This document shows, piece by piece, positions 17,873-25,989 of a stretch of 64,000 bases of DNA (positions are counted from its first letter, which is position 1; each line of letters begins with the position of its first letter). The stretch is from JAFALK01 sp036500605 (lineage in GTDB: Bacteria > Pseudomonadota > Gammaproteobacteria > Burkholderiales > Burkholderiaceae_C). Location: NCBI GenBank assembly GCA_036500605.1, contig DASYBU010000035.1, forward strand, positions 47,771-111,770. Direction: 5' to 3'. A program made the position numbers and the translations under genes. Below the pieces are notes generated by a model. It was not told where the DNA came from. It did no database searches and saw nothing but the letters and a program-made list of their open reading frames with translations.

Positions 17873-19456
17873 GTGACAGAGCCCACCGCCCAAAGACACT
17901 GGCAGGCGGCGTGCCCGAATTGCGGCGCGCCGGTCGAGTTCGCCTCGGCGGCCAGCGTCTGCGCGGTCTGCAGCTTCTGCCGCAGCACGCTGCTGCGCGA
18001 TGGCGAGTCGCTCAAGAAGATCGGCGTCAGCGCGGAACTGTTCGAGGACTACTCGCCGCTGCAGATCGGCAGCGCCGGCCGCTTCGCCGGCGAGGCCTTC
18101 ACGCTGGTCGGCCGACTGCAACTCAGCTACGCGCAGGGCAGTTGGAACGAATGGCATGCGTTGTTCGATTCCGGCCCAAACGGACAGAAGAGTGGCTGGC
18201 TGTCGGAAGACAACGGCAGCTTTGTCTTCAGCTTCGACGCGCCGCTCAGCGAGGCGATCCCGCGCGCCCATGAACTGACGCTTGGCGAGCGCCGCATCCT
18301 CGGCGGCCAGGGCTGGAGCGTCGCCGCGTTGACGATGACGACGCTGGCCGCCGCGCAAGGCGAGCTGCCGCGTCCGCCCGTCCCCGGGCGCAAATACCTG
18401 GTGGCCGAGCTGCGCAATGCGCAGGACGAAGTCGGCTCGCTCGAATACAGCGACGAAGAGCATCCGCAATGGTCGGTCGGCCGCTCGGTGCGCCTGGCCG
18501 ATCTCGCCTTGACCAACCTGCGCGAAGAGCAATCGAAGAACCTCGCCAGCCGCTCGCTGCCCTGCCCCAACTGCGGCGCGGCGCTGGAGCCGAAGCTCGA
18601 GTCCACGCAATCGATCACCTGCCCGCAATGCTCGTCCGTGGTGGACATCAGTGCCGGCGCGGGCGCCGAGCTCGCGCACTTCAAGCAGCAGGCCGGCCGG
18701 CCGCCGCAGATCCCGCTGGGCAGCACCGGCACGCTGGCACTGGGCGATGGTCAGGCCGTGCCGTGGCAGGTCGTCGGCTACCAGGAACGCTGCGACATCC
18801 CCGAGACCTCGGACGACGAAACCAGTTTCTGGCGCGAGTACCTGCTGTTCAACAAGACCGAGGGCTTTGCCTTCCTCGTCGACGCCGAGGACGGCTGGAG
18901 CCTCGTGCGCCCGCTCACCGGCGCGCCGCAGCTCGGCGGCAGCAGCGTGGAGTGGCAGGGCCAGCGCTACGCCCTCAAGTACCGCTACAAGGCGCGCACG
19001 ACGCATGTGCTGGGCGAGTTCTACTGGCGCGTGCAGAAAGATGATGTCGCCGACGTAACCGATTACGACGGCGGCGCGATGCTGATGTCGCGCGAGCAGA
19101 CCGGCGAGGAAATCACCTGGAGCCAGGGGCGCAAGCTGCCGGCCAGCGCGGTGATCAACGCCTTCCGGCTGCAATCGAGCGCCGCGGCGTTGGCGCGTGA
19201 CGCCACACCCGGCAGCGGCACCTCGCTGATCAAGCGCATCATGATCGCGCTGATCATCATCCTCGTGATCATCCTGCTGGTGCGGGCGTGCTCACATGAC
19301 GACTGCGACTCATACAAGAACACCTACGGCGCCAGCAGCACCGAATACGCACAATGCCTGAACAGCCACGGTGGCGGCCGCATCTATCCGAGCGGCGGCG
19401 GCTTCTTTGGCGGCGGCTCGTTCGGGGGCTCAGGCAGCGGTGGTGGACACAAATGA
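17873..19456 (+). CDS. DUF4178 protein with two zinc ribbons and C-terminal membrane anchor
   Basis: The GTG start lies 13 bases after the SPFH gene stop. The 527-residue protein alternates a zinc ribbon (CPNCGAP and CSFC, residues 14-40) with a DUF4178 module (about 60-200), then a second ribbon (CPNCGAALE and CPQC, about 225-255) and a second DUF4178 module (about 285-430). It ends in a strongly hydrophobic Ile-rich helix (IMIALIIILVIILLV), a short Cys-containing region and a Gly/Ser-rich tail (FFGGGSFGGSGSGGG). The topology suggests a cytoplasmic beta-rich scaffold tethered to the inner membrane with the glycine-rich tail outside. The molecular function of DUF4178 is unknown. It sits between the SPFH and DUF350 genes and very probably acts in the same complex. 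Confidence 0.88.
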   Translation: MTEPTAQRHWQAACPNCGAPVEFASAASVCAVCSFCRSTLLRDGESLKKIGVSAELFEDYSPLQIGSAGRFAGEAFTLVGRLQLSYAQGSWNEWHALFDSGPNGQKSGWLSEDNGSFVFSFDAPLSEAIPRAHELTLGERRILGGQGWSVAALTMTTLAAAQGELPRPPVPGRKYLVAELRNAQDEVGSLEYSDEEHPQWSVGRSVRLADLALTNLREEQSKNLASRSLPCPNCGAALEPKLESTQSITCPQCSSVVDISAGAGAELAHFKQQAGRPPQIPLGSTGTLALGDGQAVPWQVVGYQERCDIPETSDDETSFWREYLLFNKTEGFAFLVDAEDGWSLVRPLTGAPQLGGSSVEWQGQRYALKYRYKARTTHVLGEFYWRVQKDDVADVTDYDGGAMLMSREQTGEEITWSQGRKLPASAVINAFRLQSSAAALARDATPGSGTSLIKRIMIALIIILVIILLVRACSHDDCDSYKNTYGASSTEYAQCLNSHGGGRIYPSGGGFFGGGSFGGSGSGGGHK

Positions 19457-19472
19457 AGAAGGAGAGACGGAC

Positions 19473-19697
19473 ATGAACGGAATCGCATGGCTCAATCCCG
19501 GCATCATCCTGGGATCCATCCTCTACGCCGTGATCGGCGTGCTGATCTTCTGGATCAGCTTCGTCATCATCGACAAGCTCACGCCCTATGACCTGTGGGG
19601 CGAGATCGTCGAGAAGAAGAACGTGGCGCTGGCCCTGGTCGTGGCCGCCATGTGCATCGCGATCGGGATGATCGTGTCAGCGGCTATTCATGGTTGA
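19473..19697 (+). CDS. DUF350 (YjfL-like) small membrane protein
   Basis: This 74-residue protein starts at the ATG at 19473 behind AAGGAGAG. It has two hydrophobic helices (ILGSILYAVIGVLIFWISFVII and VALALVVAAMCIAIGMIVSAA) separated by a short loop with TPYDLW and EIVEKKN. This is one DUF350 unit, as in E. coli YjfL, where longer relatives have two. DUF350 genes recur with polyamine-type enzymes, glutathionylspermidine-synthase-like ATP-grasp proteins or SpeD in other bacteria (from memory). Function is unknown, but a membrane component of the SPFH/DUF4178 assembly is the simplest reading. It is the last gene of the operon; the next plus-strand polyamine gene lies 6.3 kb on. Confidence 0.87.
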   Translation: MNGIAWLNPGIILGSILYAVIGVLIFWISFVIIDKLTPYDLWGEIVEKKNVALALVVAAMCIAIGMIVSAAIHG

Positions 19698-19709
19698 TTG
19701 ATGGCTGAA

Positions 19710-20639
19710 CTACGGTTGAGCGACGGCTGAGCTCCGCTCCTGCTCGATCCGGCGCGCAAAGTCCTCGGGGCTGCCGCCGGCCGGCAGATTGCTGTTGAGG
19801 GCCAGCCAGCGTTGCCACGGTGGCTGCGCCATCACCTCTTGCACGGCCGCGTTGAGCCTGCGCAGTTGCGGCTCGGGCAGGCCGCGCGGCGCGAAGATGC
19901 CGAAAGTCGACACCAGATTGGCCTGAGGAAAACCGAGCTCGGCCAGCGTGGGCACCGCAGGCAGCGCCGACACCCGGTGCGAGCCGCCAACCGCGATGGC
20001 GGTCAGTCGCCCCTGCTGCACATAGGCCAGCTGCAGGCTCGCCACATTCGACGAGAGGATCTCGAACTGCCCGCTCAGCGCATCGTTGAGCTGCCGGCCG
20101 CCGCCCTTGTACGGCACATCGGTGAACTGCACGCCGGCCGCGCGGCCTAACGCCTCCATCACCCGGTGCCCGGTCGTGCCCAGGCCCGAATTGCCCCAAC
20201 GCACTGAACCGGGATCAGCCCGCGCGGCGGCCAGCACGTCCGCCAGGCTGCGCACATGAAAGCTCGGCGTGGCCAGCAGGAGCACGGGCGTTTCCATCAC
20301 GGCGACGAGGGGCTGAACCTGGCGCAGCAGCTCGACATGAGCGTCATGCACCCACGGCCCATGGAGCAAGGGGCTGATCGCTGCGAAGCACAAGGTCTTG
20401 CCATCGGGCACGGCGCGTGCCAAGGCCTGGATCGCCACCACGCCGCCGGCTCCTGCGTGGTTCTCGACGATCACCGGCCTGTGCAGATGCTCGCTCAGCA
20501 GCGAAGCCAGCAGTCGCGCGCTGGCATCGCTGACGCCGCCGGGCGGATAAGCCACCAGCAGGCGGATCACGTCAGACGGCGCTGCGCCCGCGCCGACGGG
20601 GGCGGCCGCTGCGGCCAGCAACAGCTCACGCCTTCGCAT
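19710..20639 (-). CDS. Bug-family (TctC-like) periplasmic solute-binding protein
   Basis: This 309-residue protein begins with MRRRELLLAAAAAPVGAGAA, a short signal with a twin-arginine-like start. The Bug fold is clear from IRLLVAYPPGGVSD, the VIVENHAGAGG loop, and VRWGNSGLGTTGH and VPYKGGGRQLNDALSGQ, which bind carboxylated ligands. Bug receptors feed tripartite tricarboxylate transporters or act as orphan sensors; no tctAB genes are present here. The gene follows the LysR regulator with a 14-base overlap, so it is probably the regulator's co-transcribed partner. The ligand cannot be predicted. Confidence 0.92.
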   Translation of the reverse strand: MRRRELLLAAAAAPVGAGAAPSDVIRLLVAYPPGGVSDASARLLASLLSEHLHRPVIVENHAGAGGVVAIQALARAVPDGKTLCFAAISPLLHGPWVHDAHVELLRQVQPLVAVMETPVLLLATPSFHVRSLADVLAAARADPGSVRWGNSGLGTTGHRVMEALGRAAGVQFTDVPYKGGGRQLNDALSGQFEILSSNVASLQLAYVQQGRLTAIAVGGSHRVSALPAVPTLAELGFPQANLVSTFGIFAPRGLPEPQLRRLNAAVQEVMAQPPWQRWLALNSNLPAGGSPEDFARRIEQERSSAVAQP

Positions 20640-21552
20640 GATCGGCCGCGATGCGCCGCGCCAGCTTCAGGAAGATAGCCAGGGGCCCCGCCTGATCGGC
20701 GGACCGGTAGGCCAGTGTCAGCGGCGCCTCAAGGGCCGTGTCGCGCGGCAAGGGACGGTAGACCACCGAATGCGCGTGCACGCCGCGCATGGAGGCCGGC
20801 ACGATCGAGATGCCCGCGCCCGCCGCCACGAGGTTCAGATTGGTCATCATCCGATCGACCTCGGCCGCGACGCGCGGCTCAACACCGGCGCGAGCACACA
20901 CCGCCAGCAGGTTCGCGTAGAGCCCCGGCGCGCCGGGCCGACGCACGAGGATCAGCGGCTCGTCCTGCAGATCGCGCCAGGCGATCGGCGTGGTGCGCGC
21001 GCGCGGCACCTTGGCCAGCGCGTGGTCGAGCGGCGCGACCAGCAAGGCTTGCTCGCTGAGCAGCGGCTCGAAGACCAGGCCCTCAGGCCGCGCCACGGGC
21101 ACGCGCAGAAAGGCGCAATGCAGCCGCCCCTTGGCCACGCTCTCGGTCAGCGTCGCCGCGTTGTCTTCGCTCAAGGTCAGCTCAATGCCCGCATGCCGGC
21201 TGCGGCAGGCGCGCAGCACCGCCGGCGTGTAGGCATGTGCGGCGGCCGAACTCGTGAAACCGACGGACAGTTGGCCCTGCTCGCCGCTGGCCACGCGGGC
21301 CATGCGCGCCTTCATGTCCTCGAAGTCCTGCAGCAGGCGCTGCGCCTCGAGCTGGAACTGGCGGCCCGCGTCGGTCAGGCTCACGCCCTTCGGATGCCGT
21401 TGAAACAGCACCACACCGAGGGTTTGTTCCAGCGCCTTGATCTGCTGGCTCAAAGGCGGCTGCTGGATGCCGAGCTGCGCCGCCGCACGCGTCATGTGCC
21501 CCGTGTCGGCCACGGTCACGAAGTAGCGGAGCTGGCGCATGTCCATATGCAA
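20626..21552 (-). CDS. LysR-family transcriptional regulator
   Basis: This 308-residue regulator has an N-terminal winged helix (MRQLRYFVTVADTGHMTRAAAQLGIQ, then PPLSQQIKALEQTLGVVLF) and a periplasmic-binding-protein-like effector domain from about residue 90. The profile is close to CatR/BenM-like members that respond to aromatic or organic acids, but the effector is not predictable. Start choice is ambiguous (ATG at 21552, 21546 or 21540 region). It overlaps the Bug gene downstream and is divergent from the SGNH-hydrolase PEP-CTERM gene, so the 110-base gap between them may hold its operator. Confidence 0.9.
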   Translation of the reverse strand: MHMDMRQLRYFVTVADTGHMTRAAAQLGIQQPPLSQQIKALEQTLGVVLFQRHPKGVSLTDAGRQFQLEAQRLLQDFEDMKARMARVASGEQGQLSVGFTSSAAAHAYTPAVLRACRSRHAGIELTLSEDNAATLTESVAKGRLHCAFLRVPVARPEGLVFEPLLSEQALLVAPLDHALAKVPRARTTPIAWRDLQDEPLILVRRPGAPGLYANLLAVCARAGVEPRVAAEVDRMMTNLNLVAAGAGISIVPASMRGVHAHSVVYRPLPRDTALEAPLTLAYRSADQAGPLAIFLKLARRIAADHAKA

Positions 21553-21617
21553 AACGTATCAGGAATTGAGGCTCAGTATATTTGACCTGAACTCCGTTCA
21601 ATCCTAAGGTTAGGCCA

Positions 21618-21634
21618 GAGGCACAGACCTCGCA
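21618..21634 (+). promoter_or_regulatory. Weak sigma-54-like promoter
   Basis: GAGGCACAGACCTCGCA has GG (21620-21621) and GC (21632-21633) at the exact 10-base spacing and a CAC after GG, but differs from the RpoN consensus at four less critical positions. It lies 29 bases before a PEP-CTERM gene's ATG. Low confidence; it is worth testing because another PEP-CTERM gene here has a perfect site. Confidence 0.35.
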
Positions 21635-21662
21635 GCAACCAAAATCGACCGGAGACATTCTC

Positions 21663-22880
21663 ATGCGCATTTTCCGACTGGGCCTGGCCGCCCTGCTCGC
21701 CCTCGCCGGCACCGCAGCACAAGCCGACGACCCCATCAAGGTGCTCTTCGTCGGCGACAGCCTGACCTTCGGCCGGATCGACCCGGTGATGAGCTACAAC
21801 GCCGCGAACGTCCACGACCTGACCGCGGCCATGTGGGCCGCGAACGCCGACGGCTCCAACACCTTCGAGCCGCATCCCTGGGGCGGCGTGCCGGGCATCT
21901 TCAAGCAGATGACGGTCGATGCCGGGCTGGACTATGACGTCTCGCTTTCCACGCGCAATGCCGCCACGCTGCGCGGCCAGTTCCTCAACAGCAACCCGGC
22001 CAACTGGGATCTGCGCGGCAATATCGCCTCGCAGACCTGGGACAAGGTGGTCCTGCAGGAACAGAGCAGCGAGCCGCTGCCGCAGCAGGCCGGCCTTGAC
22101 TCCAGTCCCGCCTACTTCAGCACCTACGCCAACCTGATGGAGAACTGGGTGCACCAGGGCACGGCGCTGACGTATCGCGAGCGTGACCTGATCGGCGGCA
22201 CCAACGCGGCCTGCGCCACGCTGACCGGTTCTTCCACCGGCACCTGCAGCCTGCAACGCAGCATCCCGGCCAACCCGAATGCCAGCGCCAACACGCAGAT
22301 GTATCTGTACCAGACCTGGGCCCGACCCAATCTGGTCGACGCGCCCTTCACCACCGTGACCGATCCCGTCACCGGCGCGGTCACCAACACGACCACGCCG
22401 GCCACCTCGTTCTACAGCTCGCTGCAGGCCCAGAGCACCGACATCCACAACGCCTTCCTGGCCGCCGCGCAACTGGCCGCGGCTGACGGCAGCGGTGGCT
22501 TTGCCGGCATCGCGCCGGTGGGCGACGCCTTCCAGCTCGCCGTCAACAGCGGGCTCGTCACGGCTGATATGTACGCGGCCGGTGCGGGCAGCGACGGCCT
22601 GATGGACCTGTGGTTTGACGACGGCCTGCATGCCAGCAAATACGGTTCGTACCTGAGCGCGCTGACGCTGTTCGGCAGCCTGACCGGTCTCGATCCGCTC
22701 ACGCTGGGCATTGACGAAAAGGCCGCCGCCGACCTCGGCATCACGCCCGATCAGGCGCTGGTTCTCGAGCGCGTGGCCAGCGCCGAGCTGGGCTTCACGA
22801 CGGCCGTGCCTGAGCCGAGCTCCGCGGCGCTGCTGCTGCTCGGCGTCGGCTTTGTGGCATGGCGCAAGCGTCGCGCGTGA
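21663..22880 (+). CDS. SGNH/GDSL hydrolase with PEP-CTERM tail
   Basis: This 405-residue secreted protein has a signal peptide (RIFRLGLAALLALAGTAAQA) and then an SGNH-hydrolase start, VLFVGDSLTFG, with the nucleophile Ser in GDSLT. The matching catalytic Asp/His pair is visible in DDGLHASKYGSY. It ends with VPEPSSAALLLLGVGFVAW and KRRA, a PEP-CTERM tail. The likely activity is esterase, deacetylase or lipase on an exported or polysaccharide substrate. A good GGAG lies upstream of the ATG. It overlaps the next gene, an exported alpha/beta hydrolase, so two hydrolases are probably made from one transcript. Confidence 0.9.
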   Translation: MRIFRLGLAALLALAGTAAQADDPIKVLFVGDSLTFGRIDPVMSYNAANVHDLTAAMWAANADGSNTFEPHPWGGVPGIFKQMTVDAGLDYDVSLSTRNAATLRGQFLNSNPANWDLRGNIASQTWDKVVLQEQSSEPLPQQAGLDSSPAYFSTYANLMENWVHQGTALTYRERDLIGGTNAACATLTGSSTGTCSLQRSIPANPNASANTQMYLYQTWARPNLVDAPFTTVTDPVTGAVTNTTTPATSFYSSLQAQSTDIHNAFLAAAQLAAADGSGGFAGIAPVGDAFQLAVNSGLVTADMYAAGAGSDGLMDLWFDDGLHASKYGSYLSALTLFGSLTGLDPLTLGIDEKAAADLGITPDQALVLERVASAELGFTTAVPEPSSAALLLLGVGFVAWRKRRA

Positions 22881-24175
22881 GTCGACTGCTCGGGCTTGCC
22901 CCTCTTGCGCTTCTTGCCGCGGGGCTGGCGGCGCAAGCCGAGCCCCAGCCGCGAGCCTGCCCGGCCGGCGTGCCTGAATCCGTCCGCTGCCTCGGCGGCC
23001 AGGACAGCGCCGGCGCCTTCTACCTGATCGCCGTCCCGAAGGACTGGCAGGGCGTGCTGGTGCTGCACGCCCACGGCGGCCCCGAGCTCGGCGCGCCGCT
23101 GATGAAGCGCGTGGAGGAAGACCTGCAACGCTGGTCCATCGTGCCGCGCGCGGGCTATGCCTGGGCGGCTTCGAGCTACGCGCAAGGCGGCGTGGCCGTG
23201 CATGCGGCGGCCGAAGACACCGAGCGGCTCCGTCAGATCGCCATCAAGGCCCTGGGCCAGCCCAGGCTCACGATCCTGCATGGCCAATCCTGGGGCGCCA
23301 GCGTGGCTGCCATCGGCGCCGAAACCTACACCGCCGGCAAGCCCTACGACGCCGTGCTGCTGACCAGCGGCGTGCTGGCCGGCGGCAGCCGCGCCTACGA
23401 ATTCCGGCTTGATCTGCGCGTGGTCTATCAGTACCTTTGCCATAACCATCCTCGCCCCGATGAACCGCAATACCCGCTGTGGCAAGGGCTGCCTGCCGGT
23501 TCGCCGTTGACTGCGGCCGATCTGCGGCAACGCGCCAATGAATGCGTGGGCCTCGACAAACCTGCGGCCGAGCGCAGCCCGGAGCAAGCCCGCAAGTTGA
23601 AGACCTTGCTCGCCGTTGTGCACATCCCCGAACGCAGCGTGCAAGGCCATTTGAGCTGGGCCACGTTTTTGTTCCGCGACATCGCCACGAAGCGCACCGG
23701 CGGTGCCAACGTCTTCGGCAATCTCGATGCGCACTATCGCGGCTCGGACGACGATGCGGCGCTCAACGCCGATGTGCTGCGTTATGCCGCCGATCCGGCT
23801 GCCGTGGCCCGCTTTGCAGCCGACGCCGATCCGAACGGGCGCATCCCGGTGCCGGTCTTGAGCGCCCACGCGATCGACGATCCCACGGCCTTCGTCGAGA
23901 TGGAGAACACCTTCGCGCAGACGATGGCGCGCGCCGGCCATGCCGACAGCTTGCTCCAGGTGTTCAGCGACGATCATGAGCACAGCTACCTCAGCGATGC
24001 GACCTATGTCGCGCTGCTGGACGCGCTGGTCGGCTGGGTGCGCGAGGGGCACAAGCCATCACCGGCAGGCATTGCCCAGGCTTGCGCCAAGGCGCAGCTC
24101 CGCTTCCCCTCAAGCTGCCATATTGAACCGGACTACAAGCCAGCGCCGCTGGAATCGCGCGTGACGTCTCGCTGA
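22859..24175 (+). CDS. Exported alpha/beta hydrolase
   Basis: This 438-residue alpha/beta-hydrolase-fold protein starts with a signal peptide (RLLGLAPLALLAAGLAAQA). The start may be ATG at 22859, which overlaps the previous gene by 22 bases, or GTG at 22877, which would give a 4-base GTGA overlap and a tidier signal. The nucleophile elbow is GQSWGAS, preceded by an HAHGG oxyanion-type loop; HEHSYLSD near the C-terminus supplies the probable catalytic His. The substrate is unknown. Its coupling to a PEP-CTERM SGNH hydrolase suggests joint action on an extracellular ester or polymer. Confidence 0.82.
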   Translation: MAQASRVSRLLGLAPLALLAAGLAAQAEPQPRACPAGVPESVRCLGGQDSAGAFYLIAVPKDWQGVLVLHAHGGPELGAPLMKRVEEDLQRWSIVPRAGYAWAASSYAQGGVAVHAAAEDTERLRQIAIKALGQPRLTILHGQSWGASVAAIGAETYTAGKPYDAVLLTSGVLAGGSRAYEFRLDLRVVYQYLCHNHPRPDEPQYPLWQGLPAGSPLTAADLRQRANECVGLDKPAAERSPEQARKLKTLLAVVHIPERSVQGHLSWATFLFRDIATKRTGGANVFGNLDAHYRGSDDDAALNADVLRYAADPAAVARFAADADPNGRIPVPVLSAHAIDDPTAFVEMENTFAQTMARAGHADSLLQVFSDDHEHSYLSDATYVALLDALVGWVREGHKPSPAGIAQACAKAQLRFPSSCHIEPDYKPAPLESRVTSR

Positions 24176-25903
24176 TCAGCGGTGCGGCGGCACCCACGGG
24201 TCGCGCATCGGCGTTTGCAAAGCCTCCTGCTGGATCGGCGTCTGACGCGTCGTCGGCTGCGTGCCGACCGTGATGGCGCGCGGTTTCTCGGTCGCGGCCA
24301 TCGCTCGCGCATTCAGACCCGCAGCGCTGACGTGCAAGCTCAGCGCACTCGCGTAGAAGGCCGTGAGATCGGCCTTCTGCAACGGTCGGGCCGTGTCGTC
24401 CAGATAGCTCATGTGGCCGCCGCTGTAGGTGTGCGTCTGCACCTTGGAGCCTGCGGGCAGGCGCGCCAGATCGTTCTCGGTCACATGGAAGGGCGTGACC
24501 AGATCGTTGAGGCCCAGTCCGGCCATCACGCTGAGCTTGGCGTCAGCGGCCAGCGCGGCGGCCAGGTCAGGCACCGTGTCGGGCAAGGCCAGGCCCGCAT
24601 GGCTGAAGTTCCAGGTGTTGATCGCATTGCTCAGCAGCACGTAGGTGGAGTTGTTGTCGTAGCGCAGCTGTGTGTGCAGATAACTGCCTATCTGCGTGGC
24701 AAACGAAGAACTCAGGAAAGTGCTCGAAGGATCACCTTCAGACGCCAGCGAACTGCCCGCCGCGACCGACATGCGGGCGTCGTACAGGCCCGTGATCTTG
24801 CCGGGCAGCAGCAACGATTGGAACTGGCTGATCGAGAGATTCGGGTGGGCGCTCCAGTTCGCGCTGCTGATGCCGGTGTCTCCCGCCAGCAAGGGCGGCA
24901 GGTTGCTCGGGAAAGCGCCGCCGGCCAGGAATTGCGTGAGCCCCGGTGCGTACTTCGTGTCGTCGAAGCTGCGCATCTGGGCCATGAAGCTGGCCAGATC
25001 GGTCGGTGCCGGCGTGACCAGTTGATACCAGGCGCCCGTGGCCGCATAGCTCGGCGTGTTGCCGATGCAGGCGCCCTCGCCGGTGACGCCGCAATTGCTG
25101 TTGTAGTTGAGTGCCGGCGATTGCAACACCAGGCCGGTCAGCGTGACGCCGGCGTTCTGCAGCGCGCGCGCCAGCACCGCCGTGCGCGGGCCGCCGTAGC
25201 TTTCGCCGTACAGGAACAGCGGCGAGGCCGTGCGCTGGTTGACGCTGAGCCAGCGCATCACGAAATCGCGCATCACGCCGGCATCGATGTCCACGCCCCA
25301 GAAAGTCTGGTTGGTGTTGGGTGAGACCGCTTCAGACAGGCCGGTGCCGACCGCATCGACGAAGACCAGATCACTGACATCGAGCAGGCTCTCGGCGTTG
25401 TCCACCAGCGCGAAAGGCGTGGTCGCGGTCGTGGCCGGGATGCCCGTCACGAGGCGCTTGGGCGAGAACGAACCCAGGTGCAGCCACACGGTCGCCGAGC
25501 CCGGCCCGCCGTTGTAGAAGATCGTGACCGGCCGCGTGCCGGGTGCGGCGCCGTCGAGCGTGTAGGCCACATAGAACATCGAGGCCTCGGGCGCGCCGCC
25601 ACCCGGCGCACTCACGATCAGGTGGCCGGCTGTGGCGGTGTAGGCCAGGCTGTGCCCGCCGAGCGTGAGGGTGTGCTTGGTGACGGCCGCGCCTTCGTTG
25701 GCCGAGCTCAGCGATGCGCTGGGCGCCGTCGAGTAGGCCAGCATGTCGGTATAGGCCGACTCGCCGGCGCCGAGCGGTGGCAGCGTACCGGTGTTGCCAC
25801 CCGACCCCGTGGAACCACCGCTGCTGTCGCCGCCGCCACTCCCACCGCCACCACCGCAGGCGGCGAGACAAAGCAAAAGCAACAAGGACAGCAGGCGCTT
25901 CAT
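24176..25903 (-). CDS. S10-family serine carboxypeptidase-like lipoprotein
   Basis: The 575-residue protein has a lipoprotein signal (LLSLLLLLCLAAC, then Gly/Ser-rich linker). The peptidase S10 fold is recognised by FYNGGPGSATVWLHLGSFSPK, DLVFVDAVGTGLSEA, the nucleophile LYGESYGG, the late Asp (MAGLGLNDLVTPF) and the catalytic His in SGGHMSYLDD. Members act at acidic pH on C-terminal residues; bacterial ones are poorly studied. It is probably anchored at the outer membrane. It converges with the alpha/beta hydrolase gene (stops adjacent) and is divergent from the aminopropyltransferase gene, 86 bases apart. Confidence 0.88.
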   Translation of the reverse strand: MKRLLSLLLLLCLAACGGGGGSGGGDSSGGSTGSGGNTGTLPPLGAGESAYTDMLAYSTAPSASLSSANEGAAVTKHTLTLGGHSLAYTATAGHLIVSAPGGGAPEASMFYVAYTLDGAAPGTRPVTIFYNGGPGSATVWLHLGSFSPKRLVTGIPATTATTPFALVDNAESLLDVSDLVFVDAVGTGLSEAVSPNTNQTFWGVDIDAGVMRDFVMRWLSVNQRTASPLFLYGESYGGPRTAVLARALQNAGVTLTGLVLQSPALNYNSNCGVTGEGACIGNTPSYAATGAWYQLVTPAPTDLASFMAQMRSFDDTKYAPGLTQFLAGGAFPSNLPPLLAGDTGISSANWSAHPNLSISQFQSLLLPGKITGLYDARMSVAAGSSLASEGDPSSTFLSSSFATQIGSYLHTQLRYDNNSTYVLLSNAINTWNFSHAGLALPDTVPDLAAALAADAKLSVMAGLGLNDLVTPFHVTENDLARLPAGSKVQTHTYSGGHMSYLDDTARPLQKADLTAFYASALSLHVSAAGLNARAMAATEKPRAITVGTQPTTRQTPIQQEALQTPMRDPWVPPHR

Positions 25904-25989
25904 ACCGGCAAGTTTGGCTCAATTCGAGACCCATGCCAAAAGATTTACCCGCGCCTCGAACCGACCGAACATGCAGCCAAAATGCCCGC

